Shown in pieces: positions 43,147 through 54,368 of a stretch of 64,000 nucleotides of DNA. Below the pieces are notes generated by a model. That model was not told the origin of the DNA. It saw only the letters and a program-made list of their open reading frames with translations, and searched no databases. The stretch is from Cyathus striatus (lineage: Eukaryota; Basidiomycota; Agaricomycetes; Agaricales; Nidulariaceae). Every line of letters begins with the position of its first letter. The stretch's first letter is position 1. The position numbers and the translations under genes were made by a program. Location: NCBI GenBank assembly GCA_025738555.1, contig JAOVFP010000013.1:3286001-3350000 (forward strand), given 5' to 3'.

Positions 43147-45443
43147 TTAAATCGCAGAGAAAGCTTCCTGAACTTTTGTCAATTGATAATCTGGAATTAT
43201 ATTAGTTACTACTGATTCGCGCAAAACTTCGGTTCTGAACTTACGCATCAAGGAACTATCCTCTGAGAATAAACTGAGAGCTGCCATACCACTCTGTAAA
43301 TTCTCCATGAGTTCCTCCTCATCTGTAGCTGGAGTATTTGGAGTGGAATTCCAAGGCGCGTTAAGCAGCCGTACTCTCGAAATTTCATCAATAAAAACAT
43401 GACAGGCATTCATCCATAAAGTCTATAAAAACATTCATTATGCATTCAGTAGAATAAACGAATATTCCTTACTCCCATGATTGGATTTACATATCCAACT
43501 TCTTGTAGATTAAGGCCTCCGAAGCTAATCATGTTCTTTGCCGCAGATAAACACCTTTGCTTTGACGAAGAATCGGCGTAAGCAAATAGGCTATGTAACT
43601 TTATTGTTGCAACATCTGCCAATGCATGCATCATGAGAACCTTGCGTATCGATGGATCGGACGCTTCAAATTGAGGCAAAGATGGAAGTTGTAGTCGAAA
43701 CGCATCAATGAGGCGGTTGACCGACTGAAATGCAGCTGCGAAGGCTTGGAATTCCCGTTGTTGCATATCTGATACGTATTTGAAGTCAGCCCACGACCAT
43801 GCACGAGAATGTTCCAATTTTACTTACTCGGCGTCCATTGGCCCGCCAGATATGCAGCCCTATGAAACAATACGGCTGCTTTCACCGCCATAGCTGTCAT
43901 CGAATCGCCATTGTGTGGGTCAAGTGGGTATGTTCCGAGAAAGGTGGACACTGTGGCATTTCCCCTTAATTCAGGATTTAGGAGCCCCTACGAATTGTTA
44001 GATCAAAGTATTCACTGCTATATGTTAGTGTGACTCACCTCTATATAATTTTCAACATCCAGTGGCCATGGGGTATCTATATGTGTTCCAAGAGCTTCCA
44101 ACGCACCACATACACTCGATGATGGCTCCAAAGAAGTGGTGATAAATTTATGGAGTGTCACTACAGCCCAAAACCCGTTTATTCTTTCGCCCTCTTCGAT
44201 GTTGTCCCGTGGAGGATGGAGTGAAACCGGTACATCGGACATCAAACCGATGGTGGAAGCTGTGGTAAAATTTGAAGATCTGATTTTATGCAGTTGTACC
44301 CCTAGTGCAAGCGACACGGCCGTGCCAGTGTGGCACTTTGCTTCAAGAAACCGGCCAGTGCGGAAGAAGTAAAAAGCGAGAAGAATTTCGGCTTGTAGTG
44401 TATGAAGAATTCTCATCGGGTGAGACCCTATCAAGTCGGTCGATACGTGCTGGAGCGCTCGATTAACAAACGCTTGTTCTTGCAACAGCAGTGCTTCTGA
44501 CCGGGAAAAGTGTACTCCCCATACATAGACGGCACTGAGAAGAGCCGGTGAAGGGCGAAGGTGGTCTCCAAAAGGAGCATCGAGAATAACAGATGTACGA
44601 AAAGTGGGTATGTGAAGGAAGAAACCAAATTCTGTGGCATGGGGAAGAAATTTGTCAAGTCTGGAAAAGCTGTGTTAGACTAGAATAGACTTGGAAGAGT
44701 CGAGAAGGTTGCATACAAATTTTTCACCAAAAGTGGTGATGGCTCCTAACAAACAGCCATGAGTCAGTGATTTGTAGGATTAACAAGAGAAACACACCTC
44801 GGCTCCTAAGAACGGGGAGGATGAAAATTGATGAGGGGAGGTCGTCGAAGACCCGCTCGAGCCTGTTGGTTCAGTCATTGCCTCGAGAGCTGCGAAGTTG
44901 TGCCAGTGCCTACCGGAAGGAAGACTCGACGAGGTCGAGGTTGGAGAAAAAGGAGAAAGTGGAGCAAATTGGTTTGCGTCTGGTATGTACAAGGGAGGTG
45001 ATTTGGAAAGCCGCTGGACTTCGTGATAGTGGCCGTAGGGGTCGTGGAGCGTAACTGACGGTGTGGATGACTCAGGATGTTCAAGTTCGTGGAGCCTTGC
45101 CTCAAGGCGAGAGACGGTGTCTTCCAGGATCTTTGTCCGTGAGCGACTAGGGCCGTCAGCATATTCGCAATCGTCGTCTTTGGGGTGTTTGCGACATGGG
45201 CCACAAACGGGCTTCACGCCGTCGCATTTCTGGGAAGAAAGCTGGTTAGCTAGTGGGCAAAGGATTGGAGGAGAAAGCGACACGACGCACAATCTTCAAG
45301 AATCTCGAGTGTATGGTAAGCAGGAGGCGAGGACAGAGCAGTGGGAAGACTCACCTGCAGTTCATGCATGCCTTACCCCTCTTCAACGGCTTGGACACGC
45401 CCCCCCTCGAGGAGCTGGGACTTCGTTGGTTTTCGGCGATCAT
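43147..45443 (-). CDS. Zn(II)2Cys6 transcription factor with fungal_trans domain
   Basis: Start ATG at 45443 gives MIAENQRSPSSSRGG then KACMNCR, a 13-bp microexon encoding FLKI (45291-45303), and KCDGVKPVCGPCRKHPKDDDCEY. Together they form one complete C-x2-C-x6-C-x5-C-x2-C-x8-C cluster. A coiled-coil dimerisation helix follows (RTKILEDTVSRLEARLHELEH), then a Ser/Pro-rich linker and the fungal_trans region (HIPTFRTSVIL, LLSAVYVWGVHFSRSEALLLQEQAF, HTLQAEILLAFYFFRTGRFLEAKCHTGTAVSLALGVQLHKI, EEGERINGFWAVVTLHKF). An alpha-helical C terminus ends VQEAFSAI. About nine introns are used. It is likely a sequence-specific regulator of metabolism; the targets are unknown. Its long upstream region (2.4 kb) suggests complex control. 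Confidence 0.9.
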
Positions 45444-47883
45444 CGCCACGGGTAGAGAGAAGATGTCTGGCGTCTACGCGGATCAAAGGAGAGAGGAGGA
45501 GGAATGGGCAGAACATTTTATAGTGTGGGCAACGGAGAAATGAGCTCGGTGGTTGGTTTGCGGTGGAACACAGTCCGGGTGATGAGCAAGCGAATCTTGT
45601 TCTTTGCCTCCGCTCATCTCGATCACGCTCAGATCTGCCTGCGGCTGTGCTGCGAACACCGGCTCACTCTCCACTTACCCGGTCACGTGCCACTCCCTAT
45701 TAATTTCAGTTTCTTCGCTCTTCCAACTTTTTGCTACCTGCCTCCAGTCCTCAGGCTGTGCCTTCCAAGCTCCATCGGTTTTTCTCTCTCCTCAATTTCC
45801 GACGCTCGTATCTCTTCGCTCTTCCCTCTCTTAGCGCTCTTTGCTTTATTTCCTAGCCTGCCCTCTCCTCACCGCAACCAAATTACTTACTCAGCACCAG
45901 TCATTCTATATTTCATTCTTGTCCGCTCGAGTTCGTTTACAAATCCTTACGTGGCTCTCTTACGCGGCTGTCTGCCATATCGGCACTCCCTCCTGGCGGA
46001 CTGCTTTTCTCCGTTGTGACTCTGCGCGGGCGGGTCTTCACGTATCCAACCTCGTGAAGCAGAAGCTTGTCTCGAAAATTTTCTTCATCCAGCCTATTGC
46101 TTGGTTTGGTTCATCGCTGGGCTTGTCCATTCACGCGATAAGTACGGCACACTGTTCATAGCGCAGCACTTGACGACTTCATGGATCGTTTTTACAATCT
46201 CTGACTCACAAGCGCAGTTATTGACTTGTCAACTAATAAGCTAGGTACTGAAATGGATCTCGAAGCGACCATTAATTGCGGGGGTTGGTATTCAGATCGA
46301 CCTTCGACCCTAAGCTGTAGGTTATTGTCCTCATCTATTCATGTGCATTTCGATCTGCATAACAAATTTGTACATGGAAATACTATTGGGCGCGAGGCCT
46401 TGCGCTCGGCCACAGCCTTTGTCTTCATCCACCATCAATGCCAAATTTAGTATCTTCCGGCCTCATGTTCTTCTCCTTTTCCGTCGCATGACGTCCTCAA
46501 CACTGTCGACCCCACTGTCAGAGACTTGGAAAATCTGTGGTATCGTCAGTCGCCACAGTAACGCCATCTTCTCCACTTCATATTCGCCGCATTGCTCCTC
46601 ATATAAGATAGGGGTCTTTCCTGGTGTAAAGGTCTGGACTTTGGCTGCGCAGCTCGTTAGCTGCTCCTCCTGGTGGAGCTTTGATGGACGGGATATTTCA
46701 ATCGTCGTACTCATGAAGATCTTGTCTGAGCGTCTGCCATACTTCTGCTCTCCCAATGTGCACAGCTGAAATTTTAGTTTTCAGCCATTTCATTGACACT
46801 GCCACACAAGCAAAGTAAAAACGTGTTCGGGCAGAACACCCATATCGCGTAATATCATGTTGAATCGATGGTTGGCCCGTACCTAATTCTAATCGCTTGT
46901 CGGAAGTCGCCGGTAATTTTCGTCGTTCATTGCTTTGGTATTTTTTCTTAGGTGTAATTAGTGGACGAGGTGCGCACGGAGCTCAGGATTGCGCACTGAC
47001 AATTTTAGTGTATATTGAGCATATACACGTCAATGCATTATCGCATTAGGTTTGCTATTAGCAACGCATTCGATAGCTATGCCCAACCTCTCAGAAAGCT
47101 GTAGATTGGCGCATCGCTTGTCTAATTCTGGTCAATTGTACCCACGGCAAAGGCTCCAATCGCCATACCAGGTCACTTGAAGGATGGTACCTAATTTAAA
47201 AGCTAAAGTTACGTCCACTGGATCCTGATCTATTATCGTTTAGATCAGCGCAACAGATATAGAAACATTTCCAATATCCCGTACGACTTATTTACGGGGA
47301 AAGCTTCAGAACTACCAAAGACTCCTCTGAAGCACCTGCGCAACTACTTGTCTGTTCACTGATCAATCGGGTCGTAAAAATGCCCGTCCCCTTCTCTCTA
47401 ATCTTTACGTTCTTGAGACTTCCAATTTACAAATTTAAGTACTGTCCATATAAATTCAATGACCACATGTTGCGTGCGATCCGTTTGTTTTATTAAATCA
47501 GTTCATACTCGCAAATCTATTTTGAGGCTGAGCACAAGGGGTGGCAAAAGCTAATTCCTTAACCACACCGGGATTAATCCCTCCGGTCATTTCATGCTTT
47601 CCGTGTAGTGTCTTTGCTTGTCTTTGCCGCGGGAGAACGTCGAAAAGAACGGAAACCATGCCAGCATCAGTCGTCGGGGAAGCGTAGAATATCACGCGCA
47701 ACAAGAGCTATCGATGGTTAACATTATTGTGGTTGAAACCGGCTTTCGTGTCCTACAGGTGACCTCCATCATTCCTAAACTATGTATCTATCCAGTTTCA
47801 TTTAACGGAACGACAAAATAACGAATACAAATAATGGTTCGAAGTAGCTCAGCCAAGTGACAGAGAGTTCAGCTGCATTATAA
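45444..47883. other. Long intergenic region (about 2.4 kb)
   Basis: No supported gene. The part nearest the transcription factor (45540-46020) is strongly C/T-biased on the plus strand, as in long fungal 5' UTR/promoters. Open frames at 45504-46019, 46341-46769 (both strands) and 47618-47821 lack recognisable domains. It may contain a regulatory RNA or upstream exons that I cannot see. Confidence 0.4.
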
Positions 47884-49734
47884 TCACACTGACCCCGTCT
47901 TCCTTCGTTTCAACTCGCCCACAGTGCATCCAAAATCACCTGAAGATGGTAAATAACATTTCCCCGCTACTTCTTCATTTGAAATAGAAGTTCTCTGGCT
48001 TTTGCGGTCGATTTCCGGAGATATTGTTACATGTTTGATTCCATATTCGCCGAAACAATGCTGTAATTCTTTCTCTGTCTTTTCCCAATCTTCCATAGTC
48101 GTTCCTGAGGGGATACAGACATGAAGGGAAGCCAAAATATCGCTACAACACCGTTCAACGGTCGCTTTGAGGGGTAGCAAACAGGGACTTACGCTTGCGA
48201 AAGATGCCAGACATGGAAATCATGCACAGAGCGCACATTGGGTACCTGCGTTCAGAAAGCTTAGCTCCAAGGTATCAACATCGGCTTCGGGACGTACTGT
48301 CTCTAGGTCTTCTTTGACTTTAGCCAGATCTAAGTGGAGGGGAGTAGCTTCAAGAAGCACTCGACCAGATTTCAAAGCTGTTCAAAATTAGAATGCTGTT
48401 TCCCCCGCACGTTATAGCATACACGAACTCATTGGTATAGCGCTCCCAAATATGATGCACCCAATGGTCATAGAAACAGCCGGATCGGCATAAAATCGAT
48501 GAGGGCTTTGTAGTTTCCACATAATTATGGCTGCTACTATCACACCAACATCTAATACATATGGGACTCAAAATAATTTATTTGCAGGAAGTCTGATTCA
48601 CGTACTGTTAACTGCGTCTCCAGAAACGTGAACAAGGACGCCGAGCAGACCGAGGTTACGTTGCGGTGAATTACTGGGTGGATCAACTCTGTGATTATGT
48701 CCTGCATGCTATTGCCCTGATTTTAGAACGAGACGGTAAGTAACTTTTATTCCCAACAGTGGCTCACGATATGATCCCTTGTTGCATGCAGTTCAATAGA
48801 GCCGCCAAGCGCAGCATTCGCGTGGTTATGGCCATGCTCATGGTGATCTATGCAATGTATGGGAAGCATTAGACATACAGGTTAACGGAGGTAACCATCA
48901 TACCGTGAACAACAACTATACTAATTATGTTCAGACCCAGACCCACGCATCCTATGGTCATTACCAAGCGAGGTGAATCGATCGTTTCCACGTTAACAAA
49001 GCGTTCAATGGACTGGAGGCAAATGGACAGCGCGAGAGCGAGAAGAAATACACCGTTGAAAAATGCCCCTGTGGCACATGAAGATAATTTAATTCAACAC
49101 GCAAACGACGAAGTACCAACCGACAAGCTCCGCACGATGAAATGCGAAGGTGAAGCTATTAGTCTGCAAAAATAACTGATCAAAACAACGGACATTTGTT
49201 CGCAAACTTATTCAACGCTCACATGTTCACCGCGTTCATGCAACTTTATAAATAAATTATCAATGTTTGATCAATGTCATAGTAAGTGCCTGGTAAGTGA
49301 TCCGTAAAGCACGGGAATGTACTGACGTATGCTGCAAGGAACGCAATGGCACTGATGCGTACTTCAGAGTCACAGAAAATACAAGAAGAATCTTCAAGGA
49401 ACGTACTAAGCCACAATATCCTAATGATCACGCCGATGAATTGCAATTTTGGTTCATAATGCACAATGGTATTAAGCAATGGAAAACGCACATTCAAATA
49501 ATGGAACTAGAAGAACATCATTAATAACTTTTAACTATTCGTCACAAGGAGGAAAGGGTACCAACCGCATCTGCAATGAGCGCTATACTCTTCGTGCGGA
49601 ATCCAACTGAAACATGTTCCCGTAAGGATTGCAACGTGGAATGACCCAGAGCAATTTTATATACCTGCAATCTCTGCAGCGAAGAAACAAAGACTGATTA
49701 TCAAAACTACGCCTATTTTTGTGGTATTTTTCAT
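47884..49734 (-). CDS. Cation diffusion facilitator (zinc transporter, ZRC1/COT1-like)
   Basis: Proton-coupled exporter moving Zn2+ (or related ions) into vacuole or other compartments. Start ATG at 49734 gives MKNTTKIGVVLIISLCFFAAEIA, TM1, spliced to VGFRTKSIALIADAFHYLNDIIAF, where the HxxxD metal site of TM2 is visible. LVGAFFNGVFLLALALSIFLQS (TM3), LVMTIGCVGLGLNIISIVVV (TM4) and a His-rich loop (HDHHEHGHNHANAALGG) follow. TM5 is VSGDAVNNVGVIVAAII, carrying the second HxxxD in HVSGD, and TM6 follows (FYADPAVSMTIGCIIFGS). The C-terminal cytosolic domain has LKSGRVLLEATP, VRSVHDFHVWHLSQ and LQHCFGEYGIKHVTIS. About eight introns are used and several exon borders are approximate. Confidence 0.9.
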
Positions 49735-50265
49735 CGTCGCCAGCGAAAGCTACGGAGATATTACTTTCAAATCAGAGGTAAGGTGGTGGTAAGCAAAAGA
49801 GAGGGGCGAATCAAGAATCGCGTGTAAGGCAACGCATTATGTATTAACTAACACGACGCTGCCCTGTGGCACCGGAGCTGGGAGAGGCCCAAATGAAGAC
49901 CTTCTTTATGCTACATGGATTACGGCGATTGCTCACATATAGGGTAAGACGCCGGGGAAAGGTCCGCAGTTCTTACTTACTATATAGCAAGCTAACATTA
50001 CTTTGCGGCCGTTCAGCGATGTCTTTACGACATCAGACACCGCAGTCGACGTCATAGCCAAGTTCCGTCATACCTACACAGTAGCTGCGCCGTCGAATAA
50101 ACATAATTTACACACATACCAAATGCCATTGCAAGTCCATTTCAGGAGGCGCAAGCACTCGTTATAGGTGTGCTTTATAATGTCATATGACTTAAATATG
50201 TATGCCATTTTTCTGGGGTATAACTACAAAATATACTTAGCTCATACAAGTATGGCGACCTCATA
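49735..50265. other. Intergenic promoter region of the CDF gene
   Basis: About 530 bp between the CDF start and the EMC5 stop, both on the minus strand. No gene is recognised. Confidence 0.4.
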
Positions 50266-50843
50266 TCATGGCAGAACCTTTTCATATGAAGGTACCGGTG
50301 CAGACTGAGCTAACAGTTTGCTGCCTCGATTCACATAGCTAGCAAATCCGAGGCGGGAATCCATCTCGTCGATTTTACTGTGAAAACGCAAGTCGTCAAC
50401 AACGCGAAATGGCAAGGTCAGGAGGCACGTACTGTTTTTGCATTTCGCTTGCCCATGTTATCTCTTTAAGCGGAGGTGTGCTCAAAGAAGCTCCAAGGAT
50501 TCCTATAGCAAGCGCAATAAGCGTTTCGAAAATGATCTGAGAATTGCGTATACACGGTTAGCATTGGATAGGGAAAAGCACGCATGTACAAACATCGCGA
50601 GGTAGGGATCCCTCAGGCCTTTCCAGCGCCTTCAGGTGCGAAAGATCTGCTCGGAATTAGTATTTTGAATTTCCCCAGTTAGAGGGTTGTGGCTATCTTG
50701 TCCTCACGTTCATAGGTTGAGAAAGCCGCTGTAAGAAAACGTCTGGCATCAGAGGAGTCCCTTAAAGTTAGTATCAAGCAACACGAAAGCGTACCATGGA
50801 AGATCGCAAGGATAGAAAGGATTAGAAGAATACGCCCCAGCAT
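50266..50843 (-). CDS. EMC5: ER membrane protein complex subunit 5 (EMC5/MMGT1)
   Basis: Subunit of the EMC insertase. The gene is split by four introns into short exons. Start ATG at 50843 gives MLGRILLILSILAIFH (TM1). It joins to AAFSTYEHLSHLKALERPEGSLPRD, then IIFETLIALAIGILGASLSTPPLKEITW (TM2), then KIDEMDSRLGFASYVNRGSKL and a Pro-containing C terminus ending SYEKVLP. The pattern HAAFSxYE, LPxDIxxxTLIALxxG, FxxxxxRG matches the MMGT1/EMC5 family, and the length of about 112 residues fits. It is divergent from ZW10, with starts 227 bp apart. The main doubt is the second donor (gaac|GTGAGG). Confidence 0.85.
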
Positions 50844-51070
50844 ATTGAGTAAAGTTGAGAAACCAAGGGATTAACGCGAACGTTGTATGCAACAAGGGCA
50901 ACAAGAGGGCCGGGGAATAGGTGTAAGTTTGGTGCACTGTTTGAAGGCTAAGTCGAGCGTCCACGTGGTCTCCTTTCCCTCACTTCACCACCGTGCTACA
51001 CTGCTAACACCGTGCTCCAGCTCCGGACCCGTATACGTCGACCGCAATACCGAGTCTTGCTCTCTAGTCA

Positions 51071-54000
51071 ATGGCATTCTCTATTCCTGATCATCTTCCA
51101 CGGAGGTCAAAACCCCAGGATGTGTCTTCTGGGATTCTCACAAAAATTGACAATGCAACATACCAAACTTTAAATGTCCAACTAGCATCGACATGGGTTA
51201 ATGAGCTCAATGAATCAATAAGTTCAACAAAGGTGTGGTTCATGGTTTCTAAGTGTACCAAGGTATCCTTAGCCAATATATATCCCAGGCTCAAATACAC
51301 GAACGCATACAAGCCAACCTTCCTGAGTTCCAACACCAGTCCCAGGCATGCAAATCAGCTCAGAGTAGGCTGGAGACATTGACTTCCAGCGTCGATAAAC
51401 TTCGAAGTGACGTCTCGGATCCTGAGGTAGCGATTTCAATATTTCGATTCCTGAAATTCTCACTTTCAACTTTAGACAGGACTGGTTCCAACAGTCACGT
51501 CCGCCCTCGGCTACCACAATGCACTGGCTCAAGAAGCCAGCAATGCGCAAGCGAAGTTTGAAGCTCTTTCGCATCTACTGAAGTGTCGAAGAGAGTTCGA
51601 CGTATTGCAGAGATTGGTTCAGGCTGGGAAACTTCCTCAGGCAATCGAGGCCAGTGCTACTATGAACAAACTTATAGATGAAGCACCAACGCCGTTGGTG
51701 CAGGCAACTGTAATGGTGGATATGGAGGTTGGCCCAAGTCATATACACTGTACATTGGTTGTTTCTCATCATGTTCCTTCAGCAAAAGTTCCGAGCTCTC
51801 AAGGCATTTGCTGAAGAGCAACTTAATGAAGCTTGGTCAAGAGGCGTAGTCGTAGAACCCTCGCGGATTGCAATAAGTGCTGCGGTACAGGGTATTCGTA
51901 CTATATCTGATTGTTGAACTTTTGCTGACTATTAACAGTCAGGGAATCTGACACAGTGCTATCGCTTACAGATATTGTCCATTCATTGGATTCGACCTCC
52001 CTCTCTGACCAGTTAACGACTTTACGAAGAAATCTTATGATCCATTTTATTGACATGATTTTAACGCAACCTGCGTTTATCTCGGTCACTTTTACTATGA
52101 CTGAGCATAGCCTGGTCATTATACCCTCTCCTCCTAACGGTGAAGTTCGGACACAGAGAGTGGACAACCTCGCCCAGCTATTTGACTTTCTCTTTAGCAA
52201 TCTCGTCTCAGCCATACCTTCCAGTCAACGCTTGGAATTCTTACGTGCATTATCGAAACCCGTAACTACTAGTATATTAAACAGTATCCTAATTCCTTCC
52301 CTTCCCTCTTCCCTTGATAAACTCCCAGAATTTCTACAGCTTTTACAGCACGCCCTTGCCTTTGAAGATAAATATCTTGTAGGGCTGCTTGGTGGGGAAG
52401 CTCATGACCGGCCAATTGACTTGTGGGGAAAGAGTGTCTGTGGACATTACGAACGCCAGCGGCGAAACCAAATCCTAGATCAAGCACGAAAGGTTATTTT
52501 GGCCGAAGAAGATTTTTTGGTTAGGTTTCCTATAGAAGTCGAAATTCTTGCTCAACGTTGCCAACAAGAAGTCGTTCCTATCCAGGAGGAAGATCAGAAA
52601 AATGAAAGTGGTGACTTCGCTGACGATGCATCATGGGGTTTTGAAGAAGACAATTCAGAAACAGGGGATTCGATTAAAGTGGAAGATAGCTGGGGGCTTG
52701 ACGCCGATCTGGAAGTTGAGCCAGAAGCAAAGGCAGACCTGGTGTCTGTTAACCCTCATGCGGAATCAATACAACAGCTCGTACCTGGGGAAGAACTGAA
52801 CTCCGAGACAGCTGAAATTGACGCCGAACCTGATCCTGCGGATGCCTGGGGCTGGGATGACAGTGAAGAGGACATTCCTCCTGAAGATCAAATGTCAGAA
52901 GAGACTGCGTGGGACGATCCTTGGGCAGAACCCTCAGACTCCTCTTCCTCTAAACTTATTTCCGGCTCCCCTGAAGCGAAACAACAAACGTTAGGTTCAT
53001 CGAAAAAGGCTACAAGGCTGGAAAAACTTGCGTCTAAGAATAAAAGACATATCAATGGCACTGCATCATCATCGGCGTCTAAAGATAACTCATCGTCACC
53101 ACCGCAACTCCAGCCTCAAAACACTCCTACACCATCGTTCGCCTCGGAACCGATTAAGAAGGCATCGGTACCCAAACTTCCGTCTAAGCTGACAACCACA
53201 TCGAAAGAAATCTACATGGTTTCTGGTAATACAAAGGAAATTGTCAAAGTTGTCAAAGATGTAATCACGGAAGGAAGAGAGTTCCAAAGTTCCAAGATTT
53301 TCGCAACAACAAATGCCGGATCCACACCAGGTGTTATTTTGCTTCAAACTGCGCCTTCTGTTTTGGACTTATATCGTGCATTATTCCCTGTGCGATTCTC
53401 GCCAAAACTGCAGTCTGCGGAAGGAGGCTTTTTATTTTCAAACAACTGCCTTTACCTGAGCGCCGAACTTGATAAGATTGAGTTCAATGGAACTTTAAAT
53501 GACTTCAGCCGTATAAAAGAGAATTTATCTGAATGCCGGCATTACTTGAAGGTATTAGCAAATAGTTGGTTTCATGATACGGTTGTATGTCATTTCATTT
53601 GTGTTTGTATCATATAGTAATCTTTTGCAGGAACGGGAACAGAGGACGGTGGAAAAAATTCTTGTTGATGGAACACAAGGATTCACATATACTGGTGATC
53701 AAGATCGTTATGATGAATGCGAGAGTGCTATAGGGCAGGTTCTCCGGCACATCCGCCGGTTGGCCCAGAAACTGAAGGTATGACTATTCTGTTGTAGCAC
53801 TATTAACCTGACACATTCTCCAGGGTATCTTGACAAAAGGCAAATATTATACAGTGATTGGGCAGGTCGCAGACGCAGCGCTATCTCGCATTTTAACTGA
53901 TATCATTGCATTGCCGGATATCCCAGAGCTTGAGTCGCATAGGCTCAGTGAGTTGAGCAAGATTTTGAATGCCTTAGAAGGCCTCTTCAGTGAAGATCCT

Positions 54001-54283
54001 AGCGAATCATCATTTGTTGTTGCCTATGTGCCCTCGTGGCTCAAATATTCATATCTTTCGGAACTCCTGGTATATCTAACTTTTAAATTCCAATTATCAC
54101 ACGATTTCGCTAACACCCCTTCAGGAAGCATCTATGGCCGACATTACATACTTGTTTGAGGAAGGGGCTTTGGTTGACTTCGACCTCGATGAACTGGTTA
54201 AGCTGGTCCGTGCCTTATTTGCTGATACGCCGTTACGGACCAATACTATCAACAAAATCCTTGAGGGTCATCCTCAGCGTTAG
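51071..54283 (+). CDS. ZW10: ZW10 family protein (Dsl1/RZZ tethering complex subunit)
   Basis: Large helical protein of about 950 residues. In fungi ZW10 works mainly in Golgi-to-ER vesicle tethering (NRZ/Dsl1 complex); in animals also at kinetochores. Start ATG at 51071. The N-terminal coiled-coil exons are phase-0 joined: NELNESISSTK|AQIHERIQANLPEF, SVDKLRSDVSDPE|TGLVPTVTSALGYHNAL, FDVLQRLVQAGKLPQAIEA. A middle segment (LTDIVHSLDSTSLSDQLTTL) leads to a long acidic, Trp-containing low-complexity region (DDASWGFEEDNSE, DAWGWDDSEED; about 52.6-52.95 kb). The conserved C-terminal domain follows: VLDLYRALFPVRF, FSNNCLYLSAEL, VEKILVDGTQGFTYTGDQDRY, VIGQVADAALSRILTDI and ADITYLFEEGALVDFDLDELVKLVRALFADTPLR. 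Confidence 0.88.
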
Positions 54284-54368
54284 CTTTATTTATTATATTA
54301 GTATGTATATTATAATCCACAGATTATTTACATGACTTTGGGATATATGTAGATCACAAAGGGCAGCA

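Noticed and set aside
45504..46019. 171-codon plus-strand open frame in the gap upstream of the zinc-cluster factor
   Set aside because: It is rich in Leu/Ser/Pro as expected from a C/T-biased promoter tract, with no domain and no recognisable similarity.
46463..46756. 97-codon minus-strand frame (GEQKYGRRSDKIFMSTTIEI...)
   Set aside because: The composition is plausible, but there is no motif, no splice context and an overlapping plus-strand frame of similar length. Kept only as a note under the gap finding.
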